A stretch of DNA of 49,405 nucleotides from Roseburia sp. GTDB lineage: Bacteria > Bacillota > Clostridia > Lachnospirales > Lachnospiraceae. The notes below the pieces were generated by a model. That model ran no database searches. It was not told where the DNA came from and saw only the letters and a list, made by a program, of their open reading frames with translations. The position numbers and the translations under genes are program-made. The stretch spans positions 1 to 49,405 of the forward strand of contig JAMPFV010000014.1 in NCBI GenBank assembly GCA_023664265.1. The letters run 5' to 3'. Below are positions 1 through 8,440 of this stretch, one piece after another (the first letter of the stretch is position 1; the number at the start of each line of letters is the position of its first letter).

Positions 1-53
1 GCGGACAAACGGTTTTCAAGACCGCCTCGTTATGACCACTTCGATACCTCTCC
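1..53 (-). tRNA. tRNA-Ser (anticodon UGA), 5' portion, cut by window edge
   Basis: Read on the minus strand, the sequence begins GGAGAGGTATCGAAGTGGTC, a typical serine tRNA acceptor and D arm. The anticodon loop CTTGAAA follows, with TGA at 18-16. The variable arm, T arm and 3' end lie beyond the window. A near-consensus promoter sits 66 bases upstream. Confidence 0.93.
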
Positions 54-118
54 ACTTGATTTATTTTCGCAAATTCCTGCTTTGTGCCTGCCCTTATCCT
101 ATCAGCAGTGCAAGATTT

Positions 119-147
119 ATTATAGACAAACGCACTTTTTTTGTCAA
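119..147 (-). promoter_or_regulatory. Consensus sigma-A promoter of the tRNA-Ser
   Basis: Minus strand: TTGACA (147-142), a 17-base spacer, and TATAAT (124-119). Both boxes match the consensus perfectly. It points at the tRNA-Ser and lies just downstream of the ispD stop codon. Confidence 0.88.
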
Positions 148-168
148 CAACTTTTTTCCATTTTTTTA

Positions 169-912
169 TTATGAAAAAAAATTTTTTGAGCCCCGCGCGG
201 CGGCCTCCAGAAAAACAGGCGCAATCTCTATATCCTCGGGTGTTGTAATCTTGATATTTCGATAGGAGCCCTCGACCAGTTTTACCGGTATTTGCGTAAA
301 ATACTCCACCACCATCGCATCATCCGTAATGTCCACGCCCTGCGCCAACAGCGCCTGCTCCTCCGACAGCAGTTTTTCGTATGCCGCGGCTATCAGCGAG
401 CGCTCAAAGACCTGCGGCGTCTGTATCTGCCAGACCATGGAACGCGCGGGAGTGTCCGCCACATATCCTTTCGCGTCGGCAATCTTCACGGTATCCTTTA
501 CGGGCATTCCCGTTACACACGCTTTCGCAAGCTTTACCTCACACAGGGCACGTTGTAAAATCGCTTCGTCTATAAAGGGCCGCGCTCCGTCATGGATAAA
601 CACATAATCGCACGGCCATGTAATCCCGCGAAGGCCGCAGCTCACGGAATGATACCGCTCTCTTCCGCCCTCGATGACGGCCCGCACCTTGGTCAGATTA
701 TATTTTTGGAGGATTTCACGTCTGCAGAACGCTTCCCCGCCGCTTCCCACGACAAGAATAATGTCGTCGATAAAACTATCCTCAAAGACTTTCAGGGAAT
801 AATAGAGCACCGGCTTGTCCTTTATCAGAAGGAACTGCTTGGGCACGCTGCTGTTCATCCTCCTGCCCTGCCCCGCGGCCAAAACGATTGCCGTTGTCCT
901 TACGCTCTCCAT
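169..912 (-). CDS. ispD: 2-C-methyl-D-erythritol 4-phosphate cytidylyltransferase
   Basis: This 247-residue protein matches IspD in length and motifs. The N-terminal nucleotide-binding loop is LAAGQGRRM, followed by PKQFL, the VFIHDGARPF block near residue 105, GMPVKDTVK, and a C-terminal TPEDIEIA. The enzyme transfers CMP to MEP in the cytosolic non-mevalonate isoprenoid pathway. The ATG at 912 follows the tsaD stop by two bases and has GGGGGAG upstream, so the two genes are translationally coupled. A second IspD-superfamily protein at 6997-7701 is a separate paralog in a glycan context; this copy sits in a housekeeping operon and is the better IspD candidate. Confidence 0.93.
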   Translation of the reverse strand: MESVRTTAIVLAAGQGRRMNSSVPKQFLLIKDKPVLYYSLKVFEDSFIDDIILVVGSGGEAFCRREILQKYNLTKVRAVIEGGRERYHSVSCGLRGITWPCDYVFIHDGARPFIDEAILQRALCEVKLAKACVTGMPVKDTVKIADAKGYVADTPARSMVWQIQTPQVFERSLIAAAYEKLLSEEQALLAQGVDITDDAMVVEYFTQIPVKLVEGSYRNIKITTPEDIEIAPVFLEAAARGSKNFFS

Positions 913-914
913 CT

Positions 915-1949
915 TTACCGCTCCCCCAGCTTCAGATTGGGCACCGCGTTCAAATCATACCCGCTGCGCGCTCCTCTGATATACTCATAATATCCCGCCG
1001 CCCCTATCATTGCCGCATTGTCGGTGCAGAGTACCGGCGATGGATGGTAAAAGGCAATCCGGCGCTTCGCACATTCTCTTTCAAAAGCCGCCCGCAGTGA
1101 CGAGTTCGCCGCCACGCCGCCCGCAATCGCAAATTTATCAAAGCCGTACTCCTCCGCAGCCATCAGCGCGTGCTCCACGAGCACGTCGATCACGGCGCGC
1201 TGAAAGGAAGCCGCCACATCCGCCCGATTGACCGCCACGCCCTTCATCTCACAGGCGTTCAGGTAATTCAGCACTGCCGATTTTAGCCCGCTGAAGCTGA
1301 AATCATATCGGGAATCCCCGACCTTTGCACGCGGAAACGGCACCGCGTCCGGATTGCCCTCCTTGGAGATGCTGTCTATCTTGGGGCCTCCCGGGTAACC
1401 CAGCCCCAGCGCGCGCGCCACCTTGTCAAAGGCCTCGCCGGCGGCGTCGTCCCTTGTGCGCCCCAAAATCTCATACACGCCGTAATCCTTCACCGAGACG
1501 AGATGCGTATGCCCGCCGGACACCACCAGACAGGCAAAGGGCGGCTCCAGCTCCTTATTTTCTATGAAATTCGCACTGATATGCCCCTCAATATGATGCA
1601 CGCCGACGAGCGGCTTTCCCGCCGCAAAGCTTATCGCCTTGGCCGCTGACACGCCGACAAGCAGCGCGCCGACAAGACCCGGGCCATAGGTTACGGCGAC
1701 TGCGGTAATCTCCTCCAACGGAACCGCCCCCTCATTTAACGCGGCCTCTATCACCTGATTGATCCGCTCAATATGCTTTCTCGAGGCAATCTCCGGCACG
1801 ACGCCGCCGTAGGCCGCGTGAATGTCTATCTGCGACGAGATGATGTTCGACAAAACCTCCCTGCCGTTTTTCACAACAGCAGCAGCCGTCTCATCACAGG
1901 AACTCTCGATTGCCAAAATCAACACATCCTGTTTCGCTGTCTCTTCCAT
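915..1949 (-). CDS. tsaD: tRNA N6-adenosine threonylcarbamoyltransferase TsaD
   Basis: At 344 residues this is a full-length Kae1/TsaD. Visible family features are [15 protein letters not shown] at the N terminus, the metal-binding HIEGH near residue 121, the nucleotide-binding VSGGHTHLV, the GEAFDKVAR segment, and a C-terminal VAANSSLR and [10 protein letters not shown]. It transfers threonylcarbamoyl to A37 of ANN-decoding tRNAs together with TsaB and TsaE, both encoded upstream in the same run. The Shine-Dalgarno sequence before the ATG at 1949 is weak (GCGGAT), so a slightly different start cannot be excluded. Confidence 0.94.
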   Translation of the reverse strand: MEETAKQDVLILAIESSCDETAAAVVKNGREVLSNIISSQIDIHAAYGGVVPEIASRKHIERINQVIEAALNEGAVPLEEITAVAVTYGPGLVGALLVGVSAAKAISFAAGKPLVGVHHIEGHISANFIENKELEPPFACLVVSGGHTHLVSVKDYGVYEILGRTRDDAAGEAFDKVARALGLGYPGGPKIDSISKEGNPDAVPFPRAKVGDSRYDFSFSGLKSAVLNYLNACEMKGVAVNRADVAASFQRAVIDVLVEHALMAAEEYGFDKFAIAGGVAANSSLRAAFERECAKRRIAFYHPSPVLCTDNAAMIGAAGYYEYIRGARSGYDLNAVPNLKLGER

Positions 1950-1978
1950 ATCCGCTCTATCCGCTTTACGCGCCTTTC

Positions 1979-2563
1979 CTATTCTCTTACCTCATCGTCT
2001 GCAATCTCAAAGCCCAAGATTTTCCAATGTCCGGTAGCCGTTTCCCTGCGCAGCACAAACACCTGTCTCGAGGAGACGTAATCCACGCCCTTTTTGACGG
2101 AATAGGTGCAATAGAGCTTCGCGTACTCACGGCCGTCAATAGTGTCATACTGAACATCCGTGCTCGCGGACGGCGTATAGGTCACAATGGAATAGCCGTT
2201 TTGGCTCATATCCCGGACTTCTTTCTGCAAATCCTTTATATATTGATCCCGCGGATTATTCTCGGCAAGCTCGTCATCATAGAGCCCGAGCAGCTTATCC
2301 GCAAGCTTTTGCAGCTCCTCATCCGTGTAGGATTCGTTGTAGACGCACTTTGAAATATCGCTGAAATACTTTACGACCTCTTTCGGCGTGGGGGGATAAT
2401 TGGTCTCAAGGTTGCGCAGGAGTATGTCCTGCACCGTGGAAACCTGTGTCTCCTTCTGCGTCTTTTCCTTATTAGAAAGGTAGAAATAGTATCCTCCGAC
2501 GAGCATCACCAAAATAATAACAATGATGATGGTCTTTAATTTTCCGCCATTTGATTTTGTCAT
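1979..2563 (-). CDS. Membrane-anchored extracytoplasmic protein (DUF6715-like)
   Basis: This 194-residue protein has a short basic N terminus (MTKSNGGK), one hydrophobic helix at about residues 9-27 ([18 protein letters not shown]), and a hydrophilic outer domain. It resembles small Lachnospiraceae proteins that I associate with DUF6715, but no catalytic motif is visible and the function is unknown. I chose the ATG at 2563 because AAAGGGGATGAGACT precedes it; a longer frame upstream would overlap the rnz 3' end. It lies between rnz and tsaD, so it is co-transcribed with tRNA-maturation genes, which need not imply a shared function. Confidence 0.75.
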   Translation of the reverse strand: MTKSNGGKLKTIIIVIILVMLVGGYYFYLSNKEKTQKETQVSTVQDILLRNLETNYPPTPKEVVKYFSDISKCVYNESYTDEELQKLADKLLGLYDDELAENNPRDQYIKDLQKEVRDMSQNGYSIVTYTPSASTDVQYDTIDGREYAKLYCTYSVKKGVDYVSSRQVFVLRRETATGHWKILGFEIADDEVRE

Positions 2564-2567
2564 AGTC

Positions 2568-3503
2568 TCATCCCCTTTGTTCATCCTCATCCTCGAACAA
2601 CAGCGTCTCACTCCATCCGTCCTTTGCGATATAAGTATTCTGAAAGACTGCCTGAACCTCTTTCTTGTACTCCTCCGGTCTTATCAGCGACGGCGAGTAA
2701 TGGGTGAGCCACAGCTTGGATACCCCCGCCTCTTTCGCCATCCGGGCCGCCTCGTAAAAGGTCATGTGCTTGTATTCCTTTGCCTTTTCCTTCTTATCCG
2801 GCTCCCCGTACATCCCCTCGCAGATAAACAAGTCCGCACCCGCGGCGTTTCTGACAATGCTGTCAGTCGGTCTCGAATCGGTGCAATAAGTGACCTTTAA
2901 TCCCTTCCGCGGCGCCCCCAGAACCATGTCCGGCGTGTAGACGCCCTCCGGAAGCGTCAGAGTCTCGCCTTTTTGCAGGCGCCCCCAATACCGTCGTTCC
3001 AGTCCCAGCGCAAGCGCCCGCTCCACCTGAAACCGCCCTTTGCGCTCCACCACAATGCTGTAGCCGTAGCAGGTCACATTATGATTCACGCGGAACGCTT
3101 CGATGCGGAAGCCGTCGAAAGAAAAGGTCTGCTCCGCCTCGGTGATTTCCATGTACTGTATCTCAAACGGAAGCTCGGGCGCAATGACGCGCAGCGCATT
3201 GACGACCCTTGTCAGCCCCTTGGGGCCTATCATCAGCAGCGGCGTTGTCTTCTCGGCGTTTCCCATCGTCAGAAGCATCCCCGGAAGCCCTCCGATGTGG
3301 TCCGCGTGATAATGCGTAAAACACATAATGTCTATGGGCTTGGGGCTCCAGCCCTTCTCCTTCATGGCGATCTGTGTCCCCTCGCCGCAGTCTATCAAGA
3401 TTCCCGTCCCGTTATAGCGCGCCATAAGGGAGGTCAGCCATCTGTAGGGAAGCGGCATCATCCCGCCGGTTCCAAGCAAGCATATATCTAATATATCAAT
3501 CAC
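2568..3503 (-). CDS. rnz: Ribonuclease Z (metallo-beta-lactamase fold tRNase Z)
   Basis: This 311-residue MBL-fold protein carries the hallmark metal motif HYHADHIGGL near residue 63. It also has DCGEGTQ, the later aspartate in CTDSR near residue 210, and LTHYSPS near residue 268, which together form the two-zinc site. tRNase Z removes the 3' trailer of pre-tRNAs. It overlaps the end of rimI by eight bases. Length and the exosite-type insertion between the two metal halves suggest the long bacterial RNase Z/MBL form rather than a generic hydrolase. Confidence 0.88.
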   Translation of the reverse strand: MIDILDICLLGTGGMMPLPYRWLTSLMARYNGTGILIDCGEGTQIAMKEKGWSPKPIDIMCFTHYHADHIGGLPGMLLTMGNAEKTTPLLMIGPKGLTRVVNALRVIAPELPFEIQYMEITEAEQTFSFDGFRIEAFRVNHNVTCYGYSIVVERKGRFQVERALALGLERRYWGRLQKGETLTLPEGVYTPDMVLGAPRKGLKVTYCTDSRPTDSIVRNAAGADLFICEGMYGEPDKKEKAKEYKHMTFYEAARMAKEAGVSKLWLTHYSPSLIRPEEYKKEVQAVFQNTYIAKDGWSETLLFEDEDEQRG

Positions 3504-4002
3504 CCTCCCTTTCCTGATGCGGCGGCTTTGCCCCTGCGTCCGTCAGCCGCATGATTATCGCATCGTCCTTGGGCTTTTCATAAAAATTCGGCCTGACCCC
3601 CGCGGAACAAAAGCCCAGCCTCTCATATAAGCCGATTGCGGGGGCATTTTGGCTGCGCACCTCCAAAATAAAGGTATGGATGCCCCGCTGCTGCCGTCCG
3701 ACGCGGATGAGCTCCCGCAGAAGCGCCTGCGCCACATGCCGCCGCCGATAGGCCGAGTGCACCGCGACGTTGGAAATATCTCCTTCACCTGTTATATCGG
3801 TAAGAACACAGCCGCCGATAACCGTTTGGCCCTCCGCATTGGGCGAATCCAAGACCGCCGCCATATAGATACGGTTCTTATTTGTCAAGATTTCCTCAAA
3901 GTCCTTGTATTTCCACGGCATTGAAAAGCATGCCGCCTCCAATGCGGCCGCCTGCTCCAAGTCCTCCGTCCGCAGCTCGCGGATGTGATACGGTACTGAC
4001 AT
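3496..4002 (-). CDS. rimI: Ribosomal protein S18-alanine N-acetyltransferase (GNAT)
   Basis: The 168-residue GNAT begins MSVPYHIREL and shows the RimI pattern: CFSMPW near the N terminus, ISNVAVHSAYRRRHVAQALL (acetyl-CoA binding), LEVRSQNAPAIGLYERLGF, and the RPNFYEKPKDDAIIM ending typical of RimI. The enzyme acetylates the N terminus of ribosomal protein S18. I placed the start at 4002, where GGAGGATTAGC precedes the ATG; a longer open frame upstream only overlaps tsaB. Its place between tsaB and rnz follows the common Firmicute order. Confidence 0.93.
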   Translation of the reverse strand: MSVPYHIRELRTEDLEQAAALEAACFSMPWKYKDFEEILTNKNRIYMAAVLDSPNAEGQTVIGGCVLTDITGEGDISNVAVHSAYRRRHVAQALLRELIRVGRQQRGIHTFILEVRSQNAPAIGLYERLGFCSAGVRPNFYEKPKDDAIIMRLTDAGAKPPHQEREGD

Positions 4003-4003
4003 G

Positions 4004-4726
4004 CTAATCCTCCATGCCGAAGCGCTTTTGCGCAGGCACCGCTTTTTCCCGCTCCGCCTGTGACAGCCGCAAATACTCGGGGGCGTGCTCCGCCGCCGTC
4101 TGCCGGACGCCCTTGGCGAAAAGCTCCGCGCCCAGAACGCCCACGCAGGCGGCGCGCTGTCGGTTGCAGCTTGCCGGCGCAAGGCAGTACGGCACGGTCA
4201 GCAGCTCCGAGAGCCGCTGCTCACAGACCGGCACACCGTCCCCCAGAAAGACCGTCTCGCGGCCGATTGCGTTGAGCTTCCCCGCAAGCTCCGCGATGTC
4301 CAGCGCACACTGCTTTTCCAAGGTTTGCAACGTCCCGTTCTCAAAGGTGTACAGCCCTGTGTAGACCTGATTCCTGCGCGCATCCATCAACGGGCAGATT
4401 AACCGATTGCTTCCATATAAATTATATGCGAGCGCATCCACGGTCGGGACCGGAATGAGTGGGATATTCAGCGCCATCCCCAATCCCTTTGCCGTCGCTG
4501 AGCCGATTCTGAGGCCTGTAAAGGAGCCGGGGCCCGCGGCGATTGCAATCGCGTCCACCGTTGTCAAATCCAGCTCCGTCATGCGCTTGATCTCGTCCAG
4601 CATGGGGAGAAGCGTCTGCGAATGTGTCTTTTTGTAGTTTGTCGTGTACTCCGCGACTGTCACCCCGTCCTCTATCAGCGCGACGGAGGCGACGAGCCCC
4701 GAGCTGTCCAATGCGAGAAGTTTCAT
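4004..4726 (-). CDS. tsaB: tRNA threonylcarbamoyladenosine biosynthesis protein TsaB
   Basis: This 240-residue ASKHA-fold protein begins MKLLALDSSGLVASVALI and has THSQTLLPMLDEI and IAAGPGSFTGLRIG, both diagnostic of TsaB. TsaB is the non-catalytic scaffold that dimerizes with TsaD and recruits TsaE for t6A37 synthesis. The stop codon ends one base before the rimI start, and tsaE lies 22 bases upstream. Length is usual for the family. Confidence 0.94.
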   Translation of the reverse strand: MKLLALDSSGLVASVALIEDGVTVAEYTTNYKKTHSQTLLPMLDEIKRMTELDLTTVDAIAIAAGPGSFTGLRIGSATAKGLGMALNIPLIPVPTVDALAYNLYGSNRLICPLMDARRNQVYTGLYTFENGTLQTLEKQCALDIAELAGKLNAIGRETVFLGDGVPVCEQRLSELLTVPYCLAPASCNRQRAACVGVLGAELFAKGVRQTAAEHAPEYLRLSQAEREKAVPAQKRFGMED

Positions 4727-4748
4727 GGTAATCCCCCATTTCTGCGCT

Positions 4749-5216
4749 TCAAATTTGTGAGCTTATTTTTTCCATCACTATTTTCCTGTAGTCACAGCCT
4801 TTTTCAAGGTTTTTTGTTATCGTGATATGGCCGGCGGTTGGCGGAATGATTTCCGCTATCAGCTCCGCCCATTCAATAATGCAAAGGCCGTCCCCGTAAA
4901 AATAATCCTCATAGCCAATCTCGTCCATCTCCTCCACATCCCCGATGCGGTAGGCATCAAAGTGGTAGAGCGGAAGCCTGCCCTCCTCATAAATCTGAAC
5001 GATGGTAAAGGTCGGGCTGTTGACGGGCTCCCGAATCCCAAGTCCCTCCGCGATGCCCTGCGCCAATACGGTTTTCCCGACGCCAAGGTCGCCGCTCAGG
5101 GTATAGATGTCTCCCTTTTGAGCCTGCTGCCCCAGCCTCCGCCCAAGTGCAAGGGTCTCCTCGGGGCTGTTGGTTTCTATGCAGATGCTGTCTTTCCTGT
5201 GTGTTCCGTCATTCAT
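4749..5216 (-). CDS. tsaE: tRNA t6A biosynthesis ATPase TsaE
   Basis: This 155-residue P-loop ATPase carries Walker A SGDLGVGKT near residue 42. The family signature NSPTFTIVQIYE is present, as are YHFDAYRI, EEMDEIGYEDYF, and the tryptophan in CIIEWAELI. TsaE drives turnover of the TsaBD complex during t6A synthesis. It is the first of the three tsa genes in the operon and lies just behind the YcxB-like gene. The ATG at 5216 has GGAGAGAGGACGG upstream. Confidence 0.93.
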   Translation of the reverse strand: MNDGTHRKDSICIETNSPEETLALGRRLGQQAQKGDIYTLSGDLGVGKTVLAQGIAEGLGIREPVNSPTFTIVQIYEEGRLPLYHFDAYRIGDVEEMDEIGYEDYFYGDGLCIIEWAELIAEIIPPTAGHITITKNLEKGCDYRKIVMEKISSQI

Positions 5217-5241
5217 ATGCCGCCGTCCTCTCTCCCGCGCC

Positions 5242-5727
5242 CTAAAAGCGTATTTTGACCTTCTTGGGCGGCATATGCGTGGAAATCATCTGTATCAGCG
5301 CCGTCTTGCGCTCCCCGAGATCCGCCTTGGGAAAGATGGACGCAGTCGTCCGCGACGTGTACAGGATAATGCTCCGTCCCGTGGACACCGCCTTCACACA
5401 ACTGTCCCAGCTCTGATTCTCTGTGTTTTCCCCCTGCGAGACGCTGATGCCCTCGTCCGTCATTTTGTAATGAAGGGGTTCCTTGAAGGCGGGTGTATTC
5501 AACACCTGCCTGTGCGCCCGCACAAAGAGCGTGCAGGGCAGATACGCAATCATCACAACGCCCGCTATCAGGTAAATCGGGTATTTGGTGGACGCAAACA
5601 CAATCAGCAGCAAAACGCCCGCCACGGTGCCGATGATCCCCGAGAAGCTCGCGTAGGTATGATAAAGTAAGTAGTCATAAAGCGCGCCCGCCGTCACCTT
5701 TACGTCAAATTCCAGCTCCATTCCCAT
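5242..5727 (-). CDS. YcxB-like membrane protein
   Basis: The 161-residue protein has two adjacent hydrophobic helices at about residues 29-46 (SGIIGTVAGVLLLIVFAS) and 49-67 (YPIYLIAGVVMIAYLPCTL). A cytoplasmic C-terminal domain follows with the YcxB-type pattern HYKMTDEGISVSQGENTENQSWDSCVKAV and a FPKADL segment. The family's biochemical role is unknown. It is the first gene after the promoter at 5850-5877 and so probably heads the tsaE-ispD operon. Start may be the ATG at 5727 or the one two codons inside. Confidence 0.8.
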   Translation of the reverse strand: MGMELEFDVKVTAGALYDYLLYHTYASFSGIIGTVAGVLLLIVFASTKYPIYLIAGVVMIAYLPCTLFVRAHRQVLNTPAFKEPLHYKMTDEGISVSQGENTENQSWDSCVKAVSTGRSIILYTSRTTASIFPKADLGERKTALIQMISTHMPPKKVKIRF

Positions 5728-5799
5728 CCGCCTTTCTGCCTGTGCATTCTACACTCCCACAACCGCGGCAGACGATACGGTTCTCCCCGCCGCGGAAAG

Positions 5800-5823
5800 A
5801 AGCACCTGCGTTCACAGGTGCTT
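5800..5823 (-). other. Leader hairpin between promoter and YcxB-like gene
   Basis: A perfect inverted repeat, AAGCACCTG (5800-5808) and CAGGTGCTT (5815-5823), with a six-base loop. It falls in the presumed 5' leader of the operon. No T-run follows on the minus strand, so it is more likely a leader stem-loop than a terminator. Confidence 0.5.
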
Positions 5824-5849
5824 ACCGGATTATGCACTTTTCTCTTTAC

Positions 5850-5877
5850 AGTATACCAAAAAGCGGTCAAAGTGCAA
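5850..5877 (-). promoter_or_regulatory. Probable promoter of the YcxB-tsaE-tsaB-rimI-rnz-tsaD-ispD operon
   Basis: Minus strand TTGCAC (5877-5872), a 16-base spacer and TATACT (5855-5850). The spacing and -10 box are good and the -35 box is acceptable. It lies 123 bases upstream of the first gene of the operon. Confidence 0.65.
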
Positions 5878-5914
5878 GTATATGATTGGGATTTCTTCTT
5901 TAGCGATTTCTTCT

Positions 5915-6997
5915 CTACACCGTCACCATTATTTTCGTGTAATCCTCCGTCTTGTCCCGCATGATATGGAGCCCCCGCTCCAACTCCTCCAAGGGGAACC
6001 GGTGTGTGATCAATTCCTTCGGGCTGAGGCGCCCGCGGGAAATCCGCTCCAGCGCATAATGCCAGTCGTCGTCCGCCGTATGCGAAAAGGACGAATTCCA
6101 CGTCCCCGTGACCGTTATCTGATTCCGCAGCAGCTTCCAGTATATATCCCTGTCCAGTCCCATGCGCGCGCAGGGATTCCCTGTCAATACAATTCTGCCC
6201 GCCACGGCGGCGTTTTCCACCGCCTGTACAAACGTCTCTTCCTTCCCGACGCATTCAAAGGACACGTCTGCGCCGTTCCCGTCCGTATGCTCCATAAGCC
6301 ATTGATTCACATCCGACACGGTGCTGTCGCAACAGCGCTCCTTGGGCACACCAAGCTTCATGGCCTGCCGCCTCTGCGCATCCTTGTTGCCGATCAGCAG
6401 CAGCCTTTCGGCGTCCCCGAGCGCATCCGACAGGAACATGGCCAGCAGCAGGCCGATCGTCCCCAAGCCATACACCGCCACGGTGTCACCGGCGTTGATC
6501 GTCACGCGCCGCATCGCATGAACCGCAACTGCCATTGGCTCCAGCATGGCGCCCTCCTCGTATGACACTATATCGGGCAGTTCGATCAGATTCCTTACAG
6601 GCGCCGCCACATATTCCGCAAACGCACCATCTCTCCGCGAACCGAGATAGCTGTAATCTCTGCACAGCTCATACTGCTGCCGTCGGCAGGGGGTACACTT
6701 CCCACAGGGTATCAGCGGAAAAACGCCGACCCGCCGTCCCTGCCATTTTCCAGCTGTCTCTGACGCTGCTGTCTTTGACGCTGTCGTCTCCGACGCTGCC
6801 GTCATCACCTCCCCCGAAAACTCATGTCCAAGGATGATCGGATGGACATGCGCGCCCGTCCTGTATATCCTCGGAATATCCGACCCGCAGATCCCTGCCG
6901 CCCTGACGCGGATCAATGCTTCCCCTTCCCCGACTGCGGGTATTTTGCTATTTTCCATTCCTATACTGCCTATATCGCGCAGCACCCATGCCTTCAT
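5915..6997 (-). CDS. Zinc-dependent polyol-phosphate dehydrogenase (TarJ-like)
   Basis: The 360-residue medium-chain alcohol dehydrogenase has the catalytic zinc motif GICGSD...GHEFSGEV near residues 37-65, the structural-zinc cysteine cluster CGKCTPC...C, and a Rossmann segment AVYGLGTIGLL. Alone it would be called a sorbitol/threonine-type dehydrogenase. It directly follows an IspD/TarI-like cytidylyltransferase with an ATGA-type overlap, the arrangement of TarI-TarJ, where TarJ reduces ribulose 5-phosphate to ribitol 5-phosphate with NADPH. The preceding rpe means xylulose 5-phosphate reduction (arabinitol or xylitol phosphate) is also possible. GTG at 7000 is an alternative start. A low-complexity Ser/Thr/Ala insert interrupts the region before the structural zinc. 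Confidence 0.75.
   Translation of the reverse strand: MKAWVLRDIGSIGMENSKIPAVGEGEALIRVRAAGICGSDIPRIYRTGAHVHPIILGHEFSGEVMTAASETTASKTAASETAGKWQGRRVGVFPLIPCGKCTPCRRQQYELCRDYSYLGSRRDGAFAEYVAAPVRNLIELPDIVSYEEGAMLEPMAVAVHAMRRVTINAGDTVAVYGLGTIGLLLAMFLSDALGDAERLLLIGNKDAQRRQAMKLGVPKERCCDSTVSDVNQWLMEHTDGNGADVSFECVGKEETFVQAVENAAVAGRIVLTGNPCARMGLDRDIYWKLLRNQITVTGTWNSSFSHTADDDWHYALERISRGRLSPKELITHRFPLEELERGLHIMRDKTEDYTKIMVTV
6762..6806 (-). repeat. Three 15-base tandem units inside the dehydrogenase gene
   Basis: On the plus strand the units start with GACGCTG at 6762, 6777 and 6792, each 15 bases long and about 75-85% alike. They encode a degenerate SETTASKTAASETAG stretch on a surface loop. An in-frame repeat could expand or contract without breaking the enzyme. 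Confidence 0.7.
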
Positions 6998-7701
6998 CAC
7001 TCCGCCCTCTTTTCCGCAATGCCTCGGAAGCGCTCCAGATCCTCCATGGTAGTGAGCTTAAAATTCCGCTCATCTCCCGCAAGCATCCTGATCTTCATGC
7101 CCGCAATAACGGCGGGCTCTGTCGAGCCGTTGATTTCCAGAAGCTCCTCCCGTGTCAGCCGCCTGTTGGCCTCATGGTATTTTCCCAGCACAAACGCCTC
7201 CGGCGCCTGTCCCGCAAAGATTTCCCTGCGCTTCAGCAGCGCTGAAATACGGCGGCCGTCCTCGCTGGCATACAGCGTATCCTTCACCGGCAGCACGGGA
7301 ATGGCGCCGTCATATCCCGCCGCACCTCTCAGAACCGCTTCAATCTGCCTTCCGCTCACCAGCGGCCTTGCCGCATCATGGATCAGCACATAATCCTCCG
7401 CAGACGCATCCCTGCCAATCTCCTCCAGACCATTTACGATAGAGAGCTGGCGGTTTTCCCCTGGAACGGTGAACCCTTTGAATTTCGCCAGGGCCGCCGG
7501 AGACTGCTCCATGCCCCTGATGATCAATTTATGCCACCGCTTATCCGCGGCAATCCAGATGAAATCGATCCCTGCGCATTCAGATAAGGTCTCTATACAA
7601 TAAGAAATAATCGGCCTCCCGCCAATCTCTATATACTGCTTGGGGATTCCCGCGCCAAGCCGTGCGCCTGTTCCCCCCGATAATATGAGCGCTATGTTCA
7701 T
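6997..7701 (-). CDS. IspD/TarI-family polyol-phosphate cytidylyltransferase
   Basis: The 234-residue protein begins MNIALILSGGTGARLG with PKQYIEIGGRPI, then YVLIHDAARPLVSG, PVLPVKDTL and a C-terminal FKLTTMEDLERF: the IspD superfamily fold. Context separates it from true IspD, which is encoded at 169-912. Here it lies between an rpe-like gene and a TarJ-like dehydrogenase. It probably makes CDP-ribitol or another CDP-pentitol from CTP and the pentitol 5-phosphate for surface polymer synthesis. Pathway placement is inferred; substrate identity is not visible in the sequence. Confidence 0.78.
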   Translation of the reverse strand: MNIALILSGGTGARLGAGIPKQYIEIGGRPIISYCIETLSECAGIDFIWIAADKRWHKLIIRGMEQSPAALAKFKGFTVPGENRQLSIVNGLEEIGRDASAEDYVLIHDAARPLVSGRQIEAVLRGAAGYDGAIPVLPVKDTLYASEDGRRISALLKRREIFAGQAPEAFVLGKYHEANRRLTREELLEINGSTEPAVIAGMKIRMLAGDERNFKLTTMEDLERFRGIAEKRAE

Positions 7702-7715
7702 GCTGATATGTCCAC

Positions 7716-8378
7716 CTAAAACTTTAATTCCCTTATGTTTTGAAGCGTTTCGCCATAGGGCCTGTCCTTCCCGAAAAGCAGGGTCGTCCCAAGCACAAAG
7801 CCTTTCACGCCCTTGGGGGCAAATTCAAGGATCTTCCCCGCGCTGCACGCCCCGTCCCAGTAGATCTCAAAGTCCATGTCCTCCTTGATGGAGAGCAGCT
7901 TCACGATCTTCTTCCCCACATAGGGCAGGTACATCTGTCCCGCATTTCCCGGATTGACCGACATGACAAGCACCTTCTTCACGATCCGAAGCATTTCAAA
8001 TACGGTCTCCACGCTGGTCCCCGGATTGATGGCAATGCCCGGTACCATTCCGGCGTTGATGATCTTCTGTAAAGTAGTTGAGGGGTGATATTCCGCCTCG
8101 GGGTGGATATAGACGGTGTCCCCTGCTCTGAGATTGTCTAGGAATAATTGGACGTTGTTGTTGGGATGCTCTATCATCAAATGGACGTCTATCGGCTTCT
8201 TCGTCGCCTTCGCGATATACCGCATGTCATTTAGCGACATGGCAAAGTTCGGCACGTAGCGTCCATCCATGATGTCTATGTGAAAGGAGTCAATGCCGCC
8301 CTCGTCAAGCTCCCGTACTTCCCGCTCCAGACTGCCGTAATCGGCGCACATCATGGAGGCTGTAAGTTCAAAATTCAT
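7716..8378 (-). CDS. rpe: Ribulose-phosphate 3-epimerase family protein
   Basis: A 220-residue TIM barrel. Family motifs: ASMMCADYGSLEREV near the N terminus, SFHIDIMDGRYVPNF with the metal-binding HIDIMD near residue 34, DVHLMIEHP near residue 65, and the phosphate-binding VLGTTLLFG near residue 195. A late WDGACS replaces the usual VDGGI, so the second catalytic aspartate is in a changed setting. The ATG at 8378 has AAAGGAGCTGATAC upstream. It heads the rpe-tarI-tarJ trio, which suggests a dedicated role supplying ketopentose phosphate for the CDP-pentitol pathway. Confidence 0.8.
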   Translation of the reverse strand: MNFELTASMMCADYGSLEREVRELDEGGIDSFHIDIMDGRYVPNFAMSLNDMRYIAKATKKPIDVHLMIEHPNNNVQLFLDNLRAGDTVYIHPEAEYHPSTTLQKIINAGMVPGIAINPGTSVETVFEMLRIVKKVLVMSVNPGNAGQMYLPYVGKKIVKLLSIKEDMDFEIYWDGACSAGKILEFAPKGVKGFVLGTTLLFGKDRPYGETLQNIRELKF

Positions 8379-8440
8379 ATGTATCAGCTCCTTTGGGGTA
8401 GGGTGGTGCTTATTGACATAAAAAATCTGATGCTCCATAT

